In this document: positions 1 to 5,548 of the stretch, piece by piece
Position numbering within the stretch: the stretch's first letter is position 1
Layout: each line of letters begins with the position of its first letter
NCBI GenBank assembly: GCA_030618975.1
Contig: JAUXCH010000375.1
Location: forward strand, 1 to 5,548
Length of the DNA stretch: 5,548 nucleotides
Direction of reading: 5' to 3'
Source: Planctomycetia bacterium
GTDB lineage: Bacteria > Planctomycetota > PLA2 > JAEUHO01
Program-made: the position numbers and the translations under genes
Notes under the pieces: generated by a model
Told to the model about the DNA's origin: nothing
The model's database searches: none
The model's input: the letters and a program-made list of their open reading frames with translations, nothing else

Positions 1-1863
1 CTTCCCGGAGCCGCTGACGCCCGTGATGCACGTCAGACCGTGCAGCGGAAACGCCGCGTCCACGCCCTGGAGGTTGTGCCGCCGAGCGCCTTCGATCTCG
101 AAGCGTCCCGCCCTGTGTCGTGGACGCTCGCGCGGCCGAGGCGGCGGCGTACGGAGTGCGACCGCGGTCGCCGCGTCGGGCGAGGCGAGGAAGGTCGCCA
201 CGTCCCCCGCGGCCGTTACGCGCCCTCCCGCCGAGCCGGCCCCGGGCCCCAGCTCCACCACGTGATCCGCGTCGAGGATCACGTCCGGGTCGTGCTCCAC
301 GCAGACGACGGTGTTTCCTTCGTCGACCAGCGCGCGCAGACGTCGCCGGAGCGGCCTCCGGTCGGCGGGATGCAGGCCCGCGGTGGGTTCGTCGAGCAGG
401 AACAGCAGGCCGCTCATCCGCGCCGCGCACGCAGCCGCGAGACGCGCCCTGCGAAGCTCGCCTCCCGACAGCGTGGAGGCGGCGCGTTCGAGCGTGAGGT
501 ATGCGAGGCCCACGTCGCGGAGGAAGCCGATGCGTGCTCTCGCGTCGGCCCGCGCAGGTTCGGCCAGCGCGCCCTCGGCGCCTTCGAGGGCGAGCGTCTC
601 GAGGCATGCGTCGAGCGCATCCAGGTCCAGCGCCTCCAGCGCAGGCAGGGCCGTCGCCGGCGCGCGGCTCGGGTCGAGGGCTACCGCGCGGGCGAACGGC
701 GCGAGCCGCCGGCCCGCGCAGGCCGGGCAGGGTTCGAGCGCGGCGAGAGCGGACGGTACGTCACCTTCCCCGAGCAGGTCCATCAGTCCGCGGGTGCGGG
801 ACGTGCCGTCGAGGAGGCGGTCACGCGTCCGGACGTCGAGCCCGGCCACCCGGTCCCCAGGCGCGAGACCGGCCTGCTTCCACGTCTGCGCCAATCGCTT
901 TGCGAGCGCACCCCGCGCCGCGCGGGGCAGGTGGCGTTCGAGGTGCGCCGAAACGCGTCGCACGCGCATTCGCCTGGGCAGCACGCGCTCGCGGTCCAGC
1001 ACGGGCACGGTCCCGCGTCCCTCGCAGGTCGGACACGCGCCCGCCGGGCTGTTGAAGGAGAACGTGGCCGGGGAGAGCCGTGGCCACGCGGTGTCGCAGC
1101 GACCGCAGTAGGGACGGTCCGCGAAGGTGAGGTGGGTGTCCGATGCGTCGGATCCACCCACGACCGCGCGCAGCACGCCGCCCCCCAGGTCGAGCCCCTG
1201 GTCCACGGACGCGGCGAAGCGCTCGGCGGCGCCGCCCTTGACCACGAGTCGGTCCACGACGACCTCGATGCGCGCGTCCGTGTCCACCGTGTCCGTGTCG
1301 ACGTCCTCGAGCCGCTGGATCCCGCCGGCGTCGATCCGCACGCGTACGAAGCCGTCGCGACTCGCGTCGTCCAGCACCTGGAGCCCGTGCCCGCGGGGCG
1401 CCAGGAGGACCACGCGCGTCCCCTCGTCCAGGTCGAGGAGCGTCGCCGTGATCTCGTTCCGCGTACGTGCGCCGACCACGTCCCCGCACGTGGGACACCG
1501 GGGGTGTCCGACGCGCGCGAAGAGGATCCTGAGCGCGTGCGTGACCTCGGTAACCGTTCCGAGCGTCTGTCGGGGGCCGGGTCCCTGTGCGGAGAAGCCG
1601 GCCGTCACCGCCGGAGGGAGACCCTCGATCCGGTCCACGTCGGGACGCGCCGTGGGGTCGAGAAGTCCCGGGATCCGGCCCAGACGATACGTGCCGAGAA
1701 ACCGCCGGTGGGACTCCGCACCCAGCGTGTCGAGCACGAGCGACGACTTCCCGGAACCCGACCTGCCGCACACCACCGTCCACGCCTCGCGCGGCAGGTC
1801 CAGGTCGATGTCGTCGAGGTTGTGGGTCCGGGCACCGCGAACCCGTATCGCCTTGGCGGGCAT
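1..1863 (-). CDS. uvrA: UvrA-family excinuclease ATPase, N-terminal 621 residues (C-terminus beyond left edge)
   Basis: UvrA dimers recognise bulky DNA damage, load UvrB and are driven by two ABC ATPase modules. Seen here: Walker A GRSGSGKSS (33-41); Q-loop region with Q93; 'RPDVDRIEGL' (73-82); 'GTVTEVTHALRILFARVG' (102-119); CPTC (123-126); a UvrB-binding-like region (about 127-245) including 'IEVVVDRLVVK'; zinc module C253/C256/C277/C280 with 'FSFNSPAGACPTC'; a second pair C379/C382; ABC signature LSGGE (465-469); Walker B 'LLFLLDEP' (486-493); H-loop VEHD (522-525); then Walker A of the second module, GVSGSGK (615-621), where the window ends. About 940 residues is usual, so roughly a third is missing beyond the edge. 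The ATG at 1863 precedes a typical UvrA N-terminus (residues 6-16, IRVRGARTHNL). Oddities: signature continues LRRARLA instead of AQRIRLA, DEPTAGLHPAD replaces DEPSIGLHQRD, and YARQFL is lost, so a paralogue is possible. It is divergent from the genes to its right. Family assignment is firm; orthology to housekeeping UvrA is not. Confidence 0.93.
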   Translation of the reverse strand, partial: MPAKAIRVRGARTHNLDDIDLDLPREAWTVVCGRSGSGKSSLVLDTLGAESHRRFLGTYRLGRIPGLLDPTARPDVDRIEGLPPAVTAGFSAQGPGPRQTLGTVTEVTHALRILFARVGHPRCPTCGDVVGARTRNEITATLLDLDEGTRVVLLAPRGHGLQVLDDASRDGFVRVRIDAGGIQRLEDVDTDTVDTDARIEVVVDRLVVKGGAAERFAASVDQGLDLGGGVLRAVVGGSDASDTHLTFADRPYCGRCDTAWPRLSPATFSFNSPAGACPTCEGRGTVPVLDRERVLPRRMRVRRVSAHLERHLPRAARGALAKRLAQTWKQAGLAPGDRVAGLDVRTRDRLLDGTSRTRGLMDLLGEGDVPSALAALEPCPACAGRRLAPFARAVALDPSRAPATALPALEALDLDALDACLETLALEGAEGALAEPARADARARIGFLRDVGLAYLTLERAASTLSGGELRRARLAAACAARMSGLLFLLDEPTAGLHPADRRPLRRRLRALVDEGNTVVCVEHDPDVILDADHVVELGPGAGSAGGRVTAAGDVATFLASPDAATAVALRTPPPRPRERPRHRAGRFEIEGARRHNLQGVDAAFPLHGLTCITGVSGSGK

Positions 1864-1869
1864 GGTCCC

Positions 1870-1875
1870 ATCGTA
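1870..1875 (-). promoter_or_regulatory. Candidate -10 element of the uvrA-like gene, leaderless arrangement
   Basis: On the minus strand the hexamer TACGAT (a TANNNT -10 pattern) ends six bases before the ATG at 1863. This spacing would place the transcript start at or next to the start codon, as in leaderless genes of some GC-rich bacteria. I see no convincing TTGACA-like -35 at 16-18 bases upstream. The only Shine-Dalgarno-like bases (GGGA) lie too close to the ATG to be a good site. This is inference from spacing alone. Confidence 0.3.
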
Positions 1876-1895
1876 CGGGCGAAGCACCCGCGTCT

Positions 1896-1962
1896 CCCGC
1901 CCCCCTCCGGGGGGATGGACGCGGCGTGCAGGTCGCCCGCCGCCACCGTGAGGGGCCGCGCG
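1896..1962. repeat. Composite repeat, copy A (hairpin plus 30-base core)
   Basis: The copy starts with a perfect 6-bp G:C hairpin (C-run 1900-1905, loop TCC, G-run 1909-1914). It is followed by a 30-base core at 1926-1955 that begins GTGCA and ends TGAGGGG. The core matches copy B at 27 of 30 positions. It sits between the divergent starts of the uvrA-like gene and the membrane-protein gene and shows no coding character. It could be a dispersed genomic repeat (REP-like) or a duplicated regulatory site. Which one cannot be told from a single window. Confidence 0.75.
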
Positions 1963-1974
1963 CACCCTGCTCGT

Positions 1975-2042
1975 CGCCCGCCCCCCCTGGGGGACGGGGG
2001 AGCCGTGCATGTTGCCCGCCGCCACCCTGAGGGGACGGGCGC
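1975..2042. repeat. Composite repeat, copy B (hairpin plus 30-base core)
   Basis: This is the second copy in the same orientation as copy A. A C-run at 1981-1987 is followed by a G-run at 1989-1993 that can form a 5-bp stem with a 3-base loop. The core at 2005-2034 again runs from GTGCA to TGAGGGG, 79 bases from the copy A core, with three substitutions. The hairpin-to-core distance differs by two bases from copy A, so the copies have diverged by small indels as well as substitutions. It ends just upstream of the candidate promoter of the plus-strand genes. Confidence 0.75.
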
Positions 2043-2053
2043 GGCCGCCCCGT

Positions 2054-2059
2054 TATCCT
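2054..2059 (+). promoter_or_regulatory. Candidate -10 element for the two-gene plus-strand unit
   Basis: TATCCT lies in one of the few A/T-containing stretches of the intergenic region (GTTATCCTT, 2052-2060). A transcript starting about 7 bases downstream would have a leader of roughly 30 bases containing the GGGAGG site before the GTG at 2094. No recognisable -35 is seen at the right distance, where the sequence is the end of repeat copy B. The support is weak. Confidence 0.25.
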
Positions 2060-2075
2060 TGGGCCCGCGGAGACC

Positions 2076-2081
2076 GGGAGG
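2076..2081 (+). promoter_or_regulatory. Ribosome binding site candidate of the five-helix membrane protein gene
   Basis: GGGAGG lies 12 bases before the GTG at 2094. The sequence is good for a Shine-Dalgarno site but the spacer is long. There is no other in-frame ATG or GTG between it and the coding sequence, which is why 2094 is preferred. An in-frame GTG at 2178, with GAGG five bases upstream of it, is an alternative start. It would remove the proline-rich N-terminus but keep every predicted membrane helix. Confidence 0.4.
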
Positions 2082-2093
2082 CCCCTCACGCAC

Positions 2094-2882
2094 GTGATCC
2101 CCACCCCTGACGCCCCGTCCGCACCCTCGCCGCCGCCGCCGCCGTCGTCCGCTCCGACGCCGGCGGGCGAGGATCGCGTGCGCATCACGAGCCTCGTCGG
2201 CACGCTCGCGTCCGCGGCGATCGTCGTGGCGTTCTTCCTGCCCTGGCTCGCGGTGGAGAGCGAGCAGGCCGAGCGCTACCTCGAGCGCATGGAGGAGCGC
2301 TTCGAGAAACCCGTGCACCCCGTTCCCGAAGGGGTGTCCAGGCGGGATTGGTTGCGGCTCGCGAACCTCGCGGCGGAGCAGGGCTACGTCTCCGGACTCG
2401 ACGTCTTCTACTGGGCGCGCACGGCCGGGAAGACGGCGGAGGCCTACGGTCGTGCAGAGAACGCCGGCCGGGCAGAGATTGCCGGTGGAGACGAGCCCCC
2501 GGCCAAGCCGTCCCGGGCCATCCACGTCGTCACGATCGTCCTCGGGGTCCTCCCCGTCACCGCGCTCCTCCTGGCGCTCTACTTCATCGTGAACCACTTC
2601 CGGCGTGCGCACAGCCCGACCCTCGTGCTCGCCGTCCTGAGCGGCGCGGTGGCGATCGCCGTGCCCGCCGCCTACTCGATCCTCGAGAAGGGGCTCCACG
2701 TGCGGGCGACGGCGGACGTGGGGCTTCACATCCTCGGCGTCGCCGGTCCGTTGCTCCTGCTCGCGGGCGTGTTCGGCGTCCGGCTGAAGAACTGGTGGCG
2801 CGTCTTCATGGGAGCCCTCGTCGTGGGTGGCGGGCTCGCGCTCGTCGTATGGGCGTGGTTCGAGCGGGGGAGCGCCCCGTGA
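2094..2882 (+). CDS. Five-helix integral membrane protein of unknown function with proline-rich N-terminus
   Basis: I do not recognise this family. The 262 residues begin with a proline/serine/alanine-rich segment (1-25, including five consecutive prolines). Predicted membrane helices follow at about 31-54 (ending FFLPWLAV), 143-167, 174-195, 210-229 and 235-255. A hydrophilic loop of about 88 residues (55-142), rich in charged residues, separates the first helix from the rest. It contains an ERYLERMEERFEK-like helical stretch and an alanine-rich section. No signal-peptidase site, nucleotide-binding motif or metal-binding cluster is visible. The TGA stop (2880-2882) overlaps the GTG start of the next gene as GTGA, implying translational coupling and probably a shared transcript. 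A role as membrane partner, stabiliser or substrate handler for the downstream phospho-transferase-like protein is inferred from context only. GC-rich third positions and a single uninterrupted frame with clean hydrophobic segments support it as a real gene. Confidence 0.85.
   Translation: MIPTPDAPSAPSPPPPPSSAPTPAGEDRVRITSLVGTLASAAIVVAFFLPWLAVESEQAERYLERMEERFEKPVHPVPEGVSRRDWLRLANLAAEQGYVSGLDVFYWARTAGKTAEAYGRAENAGRAEIAGGDEPPAKPSRAIHVVTIVLGVLPVTALLLALYFIVNHFRRAHSPTLVLAVLSGAVAIAVPAAYSILEKGLHVRATADVGLHILGVAGPLLLLAGVFGVRLKNWWRVFMGALVVGGGLALVVWAWFERGSAP
2130..2144 (+). repeat. (CCG)5 trinucleotide tract encoding five prolines
   Basis: Five CCG codons in a row (residues 13-17 of the membrane protein) are flanked by TCG codons. 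Perfect triplet repeats can change length by slippage without breaking the frame, so the proline tract may vary in length between relatives. The effect on function is unknown. Confidence 0.6.
2866..2872 (+). promoter_or_regulatory. Ribosome binding site of the phosphatase/membrane fusion gene
   Basis: GGGGGAG, inside the last codons of the upstream gene, lies six bases before the GTG at 2879. Together with the GTGA overlap this fixes the start choice and suggests re-initiation by ribosomes finishing the upstream gene. Confidence 0.65.
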
Positions 2883-2946
2883 GCGAGCGTCCCGTGGCCG
2901 CGTGCCCCGTGTCTCCGCGTCCAGTGCCCCAGCGCCCCGTGACCGG
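2872..2946 (+). repeat. Imperfect short tandem repeat spanning the gene junction
   Basis: About five degenerate units of 13-17 bases, each beginning GCG followed by a CCCGTG-like string, run through the stop/start overlap into the N-terminus of the downstream protein. The first and last units share the identical 12-mer AGCGCCCCGTGA (2871-2882 and 2931-2942), 60 bases apart. In the protein this gives repeated RPV/CPV tripeptides within residues 4-20. Because units differ in length, the array need not preserve frame if it expands. Confidence 0.5.
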
Positions 2947-5548
2947 GCACCCGGGTACGAGCCGGCGGAAGGCCCTCCTGCTCGTCCTCCTCGTCCTGCT
3001 CGGCCTCATCGTCGTAGGTCGCCTGGCGATGCGCGCCTGGCTGGATCGCCCGGCACCGCTCCGTCTGCCCGAGGTGGGGGCGACGACCGCCGAGGCGCGG
3101 CCGCTCTGCTTCGTCGTGATCGACGGCCTCCGCGAGGCGTCGGCGTGGGCGGAGGAGGATGCGCCCATGCCCTGGCTGCAGTCGTTCGCGCTGCGGGGCG
3201 CGTGGGGGATCGCCTGGGCGGGCGACCCCACGCTCACGGCGCCGTGCGTGCGCGCGCTCCTCACGGGCCGAGCGCCGGACCTCGTCACGAGCTTCAAGAA
3301 CTTCGACGCGGATCCCGTGCCGGGCAACGTGATCGGCTACCTGCGGGATCGAGGGGCCAAGACGGCGCACGCCGGCGACGCCACCATCTACCAGTTCTGC
3401 CGGTCGCACTACGATCCCGCGATGGTCTTCGCCGTCCCCGACCAGGGGCCTACGGACACGGAGACCGACGGGCGCGCCGTGGCGTTCATGCTGGAGCGGA
3501 TCCACGAGGGCGCGGACGTCGTGACCCTGCATCTGACGTTGCCCGATCACACGGGGCACATGAGCGGAGCGACGGGTCCGGAGTATCACCGGGCGTGCGC
3601 GATCGCCGACCGGCAGGTGCGCACGGTGGTCGAGGCGTTCCTCGAGCGCCATCCGCAGGCCCTCGTCCTGATCGCAGCGGATCACGGCGTGTCGCCCACG
3701 GGCACGCACGGCGGTGGGGAGACGACGGCCCGGCGCGCGCCCTTCGTCCTGGTGGGGCCGGGCGTCGCGCAGGTGGGGCCCGTCGAGATCTCACAGTACG
3801 CCGTGGCCCCGACGATCGCCGGACTGCTGGGTCTTCCGGTGCCACCGCTCGCCGACGCGCCCCCTGCGCCCGAGCTCATGGACCTGCCCCCTGAGCGCGA
3901 GGTCGAGGTGATGGACGCCTACATCCAGGCGCGAATCGTCGTCGCGCGCAGCCTCGGCGCCGAGACCGTCGATCCGATCGAGCGCAAGCGGGCGCAGGTC
4001 ACGGTGCGTCGCATGGTGGGGGAGAAGGGCGAATCCTACGACGATCTCGTCGAGGAGCTGAATCGCATCCTGAACCCCTCTTCGTGGCTGCACGCCACGA
4101 TCGCGCTCCTGCTCACCGCGCTCTGGCTCGTCACCGCCGTACACCTCGCGAGCGTCGACGACGTCTCGCGTCGCGGCGGACGCATCGCAAACGTCTACTG
4201 CCTGGTCGCGAGCCTCCCCGCGCTCGCCTACACGTCGCTGTGGCAGGCCGCGCTGCTGATGCTCGTGGGATGCCTGATCGTCCTGTTCGTCGCCGCTCGC
4301 GAGAAGCCCCGCGGCACATGGTTCACGCTCGCGTGCCTTGCCGTGGTCCCCGTGGTGACGGCGGCCGGACTCTCCTTCTCGCCGGACTGGCCGACCCCCG
4401 AGGCGCAGCGCGAGGCCGCCCTGCGGGGCGCGATCGCCGCCGGTATCCTGCTGGTGTTGGGTGCCTGCCTGCTGAGGCCGCGACGCCTGGTCCGACGCCT
4501 GGCCGAGCGGGCGAGGCAGTCCCCCGGCCTCGTCGGCGCCTTCGGCGGCGTCGCTCTGGGCTTCACGCTCACGCTGCGCCCGTTCGTCAATCCCATCGTC
4601 GACCTGAGGATCCTGTTCGCCTGCGTCGGGCTGGGCGTCGTCTGGTACGCCGTCCTCTCGCGCGCGGCACGTGCACGGCCCCTGGCCGAGCGCGTCGCAC
4701 TCGCCGTGGTCGGGACCGTCCTCTTCGTGGCGCCGCGCGTCGCGGACATCCGGCTCGAGACCAACTGGCTCGAGGTCGTCGCCCGGCGCGACACCGCGTG
4801 GCTCGTCACGGGCCTGCTCCTGGTCCTCGTGCTCCTGGTCGCGGCGCGAGCGCGGCGGCTGGCGCGCGAGGATGTTCTCGGGTTCGTCCTGGCGCTGGTG
4901 GCCCTGGCAGGCGCCTACGCGGTGCGGCTGCAGGAGACGCCCACGGCGTTGATCTCGAGAGGCACCAACCTGGTGGGGATCGCGGCCCTCCTCGTGACCC
5001 TGGTCCGTGGGTCTCCGGACGGGAAGCTGGTGGTGCGACTGCTCACCACGGTCGCGCTCGGCCGACGGCTCATGGCGCTCGACGGGGAGTTCGTGCCGTT
5101 CGTGCTCTTCGTCGTCCTCGCCGCCCTCGCCGCCCGCTTCCCGGCCCCGAAGACGCGTGTCGGTATCGCGTGGCTGGCGGTGGGCCTCCTCGCGATCCGC
5201 ACGGCCGCGCACCACGCGATGGGCGGTGTCATGTCGTTCTCCACCGTCGACGTGGCGGCTGGATTCGTGGGGATGAAGGCCGATCCCACGCTGACCACGG
5301 GCGTCACGGGATCCGTCACCTGGCCGATCATCGAGGCGACCGCGCAGCTCTCGCTCCGCTTCTCGCTCATCTGGATCGTGCTGCTCGCAGCGGCCGGTCA
5401 CGCGCTGCGGGACGTGGGCAGGCTACGCGAGCTCGTCGGCGACCTCGCCCTCACGTTCGCAGCCCGCTTCGCGACGATCGTGGCGGCGCTCTGGGCGTGG
5501 TGGCGTAGCGCCTGGTGGGTCGAGCAGGCGCGCGCGGTGTACGCCCTC
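2879..5548 (+). CDS. GPI-ethanolamine-phosphate-transferase-like membrane protein: alkaline phosphatase superfamily domain plus polytopic membrane domain (C-terminus beyond right edge)
   Basis: 890 residues are visible with no stop. Layout: disordered RPV-rich tail (1-28), signal-anchor helix (32-47), catalytic domain (about 75-330), linker to about 400, then about 13-16 membrane helices from residue 403 to the edge. Alkaline-phosphatase-superfamily residues are all present: D82 (VIDG), nucleophile T120 (DPTLTAP, then RALLTG), D223 and H227 (DHTGH), D268-H269 (ADHG) and H277 (THGGG). These form the usual two-metal site, which should face the extracytoplasmic side. Relatives move or hydrolyse phospho-groups. 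Remembered PIG-O features also align: KALTTG-like RALLTG, the 'NF' after it (141-142), 'GD' at 166-167 and a TDG turn (196-198). TVDVAAGFVGM at 789-799 resembles a PIG-G C-terminal motif. The sulfatase C/S-x-P-x-R motif is absent. I infer an ethanolamine-phosphate-transferase-like or phosphodiesterase role on an envelope lipid or glycan; the substrate is unknown. The GTG start is set by GGGGGAG six bases upstream and the GTGA overlap. Confidence 0.92.
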   Translation, partial: MSERPVAACPVSPRPVPQRPVTGHPGTSRRKALLLVLLVLLGLIVVGRLAMRAWLDRPAPLRLPEVGATTAEARPLCFVVIDGLREASAWAEEDAPMPWLQSFALRGAWGIAWAGDPTLTAPCVRALLTGRAPDLVTSFKNFDADPVPGNVIGYLRDRGAKTAHAGDATIYQFCRSHYDPAMVFAVPDQGPTDTETDGRAVAFMLERIHEGADVVTLHLTLPDHTGHMSGATGPEYHRACAIADRQVRTVVEAFLERHPQALVLIAADHGVSPTGTHGGGETTARRAPFVLVGPGVAQVGPVEISQYAVAPTIAGLLGLPVPPLADAPPAPELMDLPPEREVEVMDAYIQARIVVARSLGAETVDPIERKRAQVTVRRMVGEKGESYDDLVEELNRILNPSSWLHATIALLLTALWLVTAVHLASVDDVSRRGGRIANVYCLVASLPALAYTSLWQAALLMLVGCLIVLFVAAREKPRGTWFTLACLAVVPVVTAAGLSFSPDWPTPEAQREAALRGAIAAGILLVLGACLLRPRRLVRRLAERARQSPGLVGAFGGVALGFTLTLRPFVNPIVDLRILFACVGLGVVWYAVLSRAARARPLAERVALAVVGTVLFVAPRVADIRLETNWLEVVARRDTAWLVTGLLLVLVLLVAARARRLAREDVLGFVLALVALAGAYAVRLQETPTALISRGTNLVGIAALLVTLVRGSPDGKLVVRLLTTVALGRRLMALDGEFVPFVLFVVLAALAARFPAPKTRVGIAWLAVGLLAIRTAAHHAMGGVMSFSTVDVAAGFVGMKADPTLTTGVTGSVTWPIIEATAQLSLRFSLIWIVLLAAAGHALRDVGRLRELVGDLALTFAARFATIVAALWAWWRSAWWVEQARAVYAL

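Noticed and set aside
1900..1993. G:C hairpins as intrinsic terminators
   Set aside because: They lie between two divergent gene starts and are not followed by a T-run on either strand, so a terminator role is unlikely.
1896..2042. CRISPR array
   Set aside because: There are only two copies with substitutions and a length difference, no array of regular spacers, and no cas genes nearby.
40..2097. 685-residue open frame on the plus strand opposite the uvrA-like gene
   Set aside because: It is antisense to a gene with clear UvrA motifs, is rich in Arg/Pro/Gly/Ala without any recognisable domain, and runs through the intergenic repeats. It is a product of high GC.
821..2203. 460-residue open frame on the minus strand in another frame of the uvrA-like gene
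   Set aside because: It lies out of frame with the UvrA motifs, crosses the intergenic region and has low-complexity Arg/Gly composition with no domain.
3224..3262. Possible sulfatase active site
   Set aside because: The nucleophile segment reads T-A-P-C-V-R; the C/S-x-P-x-R formylglycine motif of sulfatases is absent, while a threonine-nucleophile pattern fits.
2726..3709. 327-residue minus-strand open frame opposite the gene junction
   Set aside because: It is antisense to conserved catalytic motifs, with repetitive Gly/His/Arg sequence arising from the junction repeat.
3791..5401. 536-residue minus-strand open frame opposite the membrane domain, with Asp/Glu/Arg/His-rich composition
   Set aside because: It is the reverse complement of hydrophobic GC-rich codons, which gives charged low-complexity sequence. 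The plus-strand frame has membrane helices and catalytic motifs.
4084..5508. 474-residue plus-strand open frame overlapping the membrane domain
   Set aside because: It is Arg/Ala/Gly-rich and in a different frame from the continuous transferase-like protein, with no domain or helices.

Overview
The window is very GC-rich with strongly G/C-ending codons. It carries three real genes in a bacterial layout: an excinuclease-family gene, Shine-Dalgarno-like sites, GTG starts and a 4-base stop/start overlap. I cannot name the lineage. A high-GC environmental bacterium fits, but no gene here is a phylogenetic marker I can place with confidence. Two of the three genes run off the window edges. Many long open frames on the opposite strands are by-products of the GC content.

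Left part (1-1863, minus strand): the first 621 residues of a UvrA-family ABC ATPase, from its ATG at 1863 down to the Walker A lysine of the second ATPase domain at base 1. It keeps the UvrB-binding region and the first four-cysteine zinc module. It departs from canonical UvrA in several hallmark motifs, so it may be a paralogue rather than the housekeeping enzyme.

Middle (1864-2093): a 230-base divergent intergenic region. It holds two copies of a composite repeat (a C-run/G-run hairpin followed by a 30-base core, 27 of 30 bases identical, 79 bases apart) and weak promoter-like elements facing each way.

Right part (2094-5548, plus strand): two translationally coupled genes. The first encodes a 262-residue, roughly five-helix membrane protein of unknown function with a proline-rich N-terminus. 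The second overlaps it by GTGA and runs off the right edge with 890 residues visible. It joins a membrane-anchored alkaline-phosphatase-superfamily domain, with all seven expected metal/nucleophile residues visible, to a membrane domain of about 13-16 helices. Architecture and motifs in both halves resemble the eukaryotic GPI ethanolamine phosphate transferases (PIG-O/PIG-G type). This is the most interesting object in the window. The likely picture is an envelope lipid or glycan phospho-transferase or hydrolase with a small membrane companion, divergently transcribed from an unrelated DNA-repair-family gene. The substrate cannot be read from the sequence.
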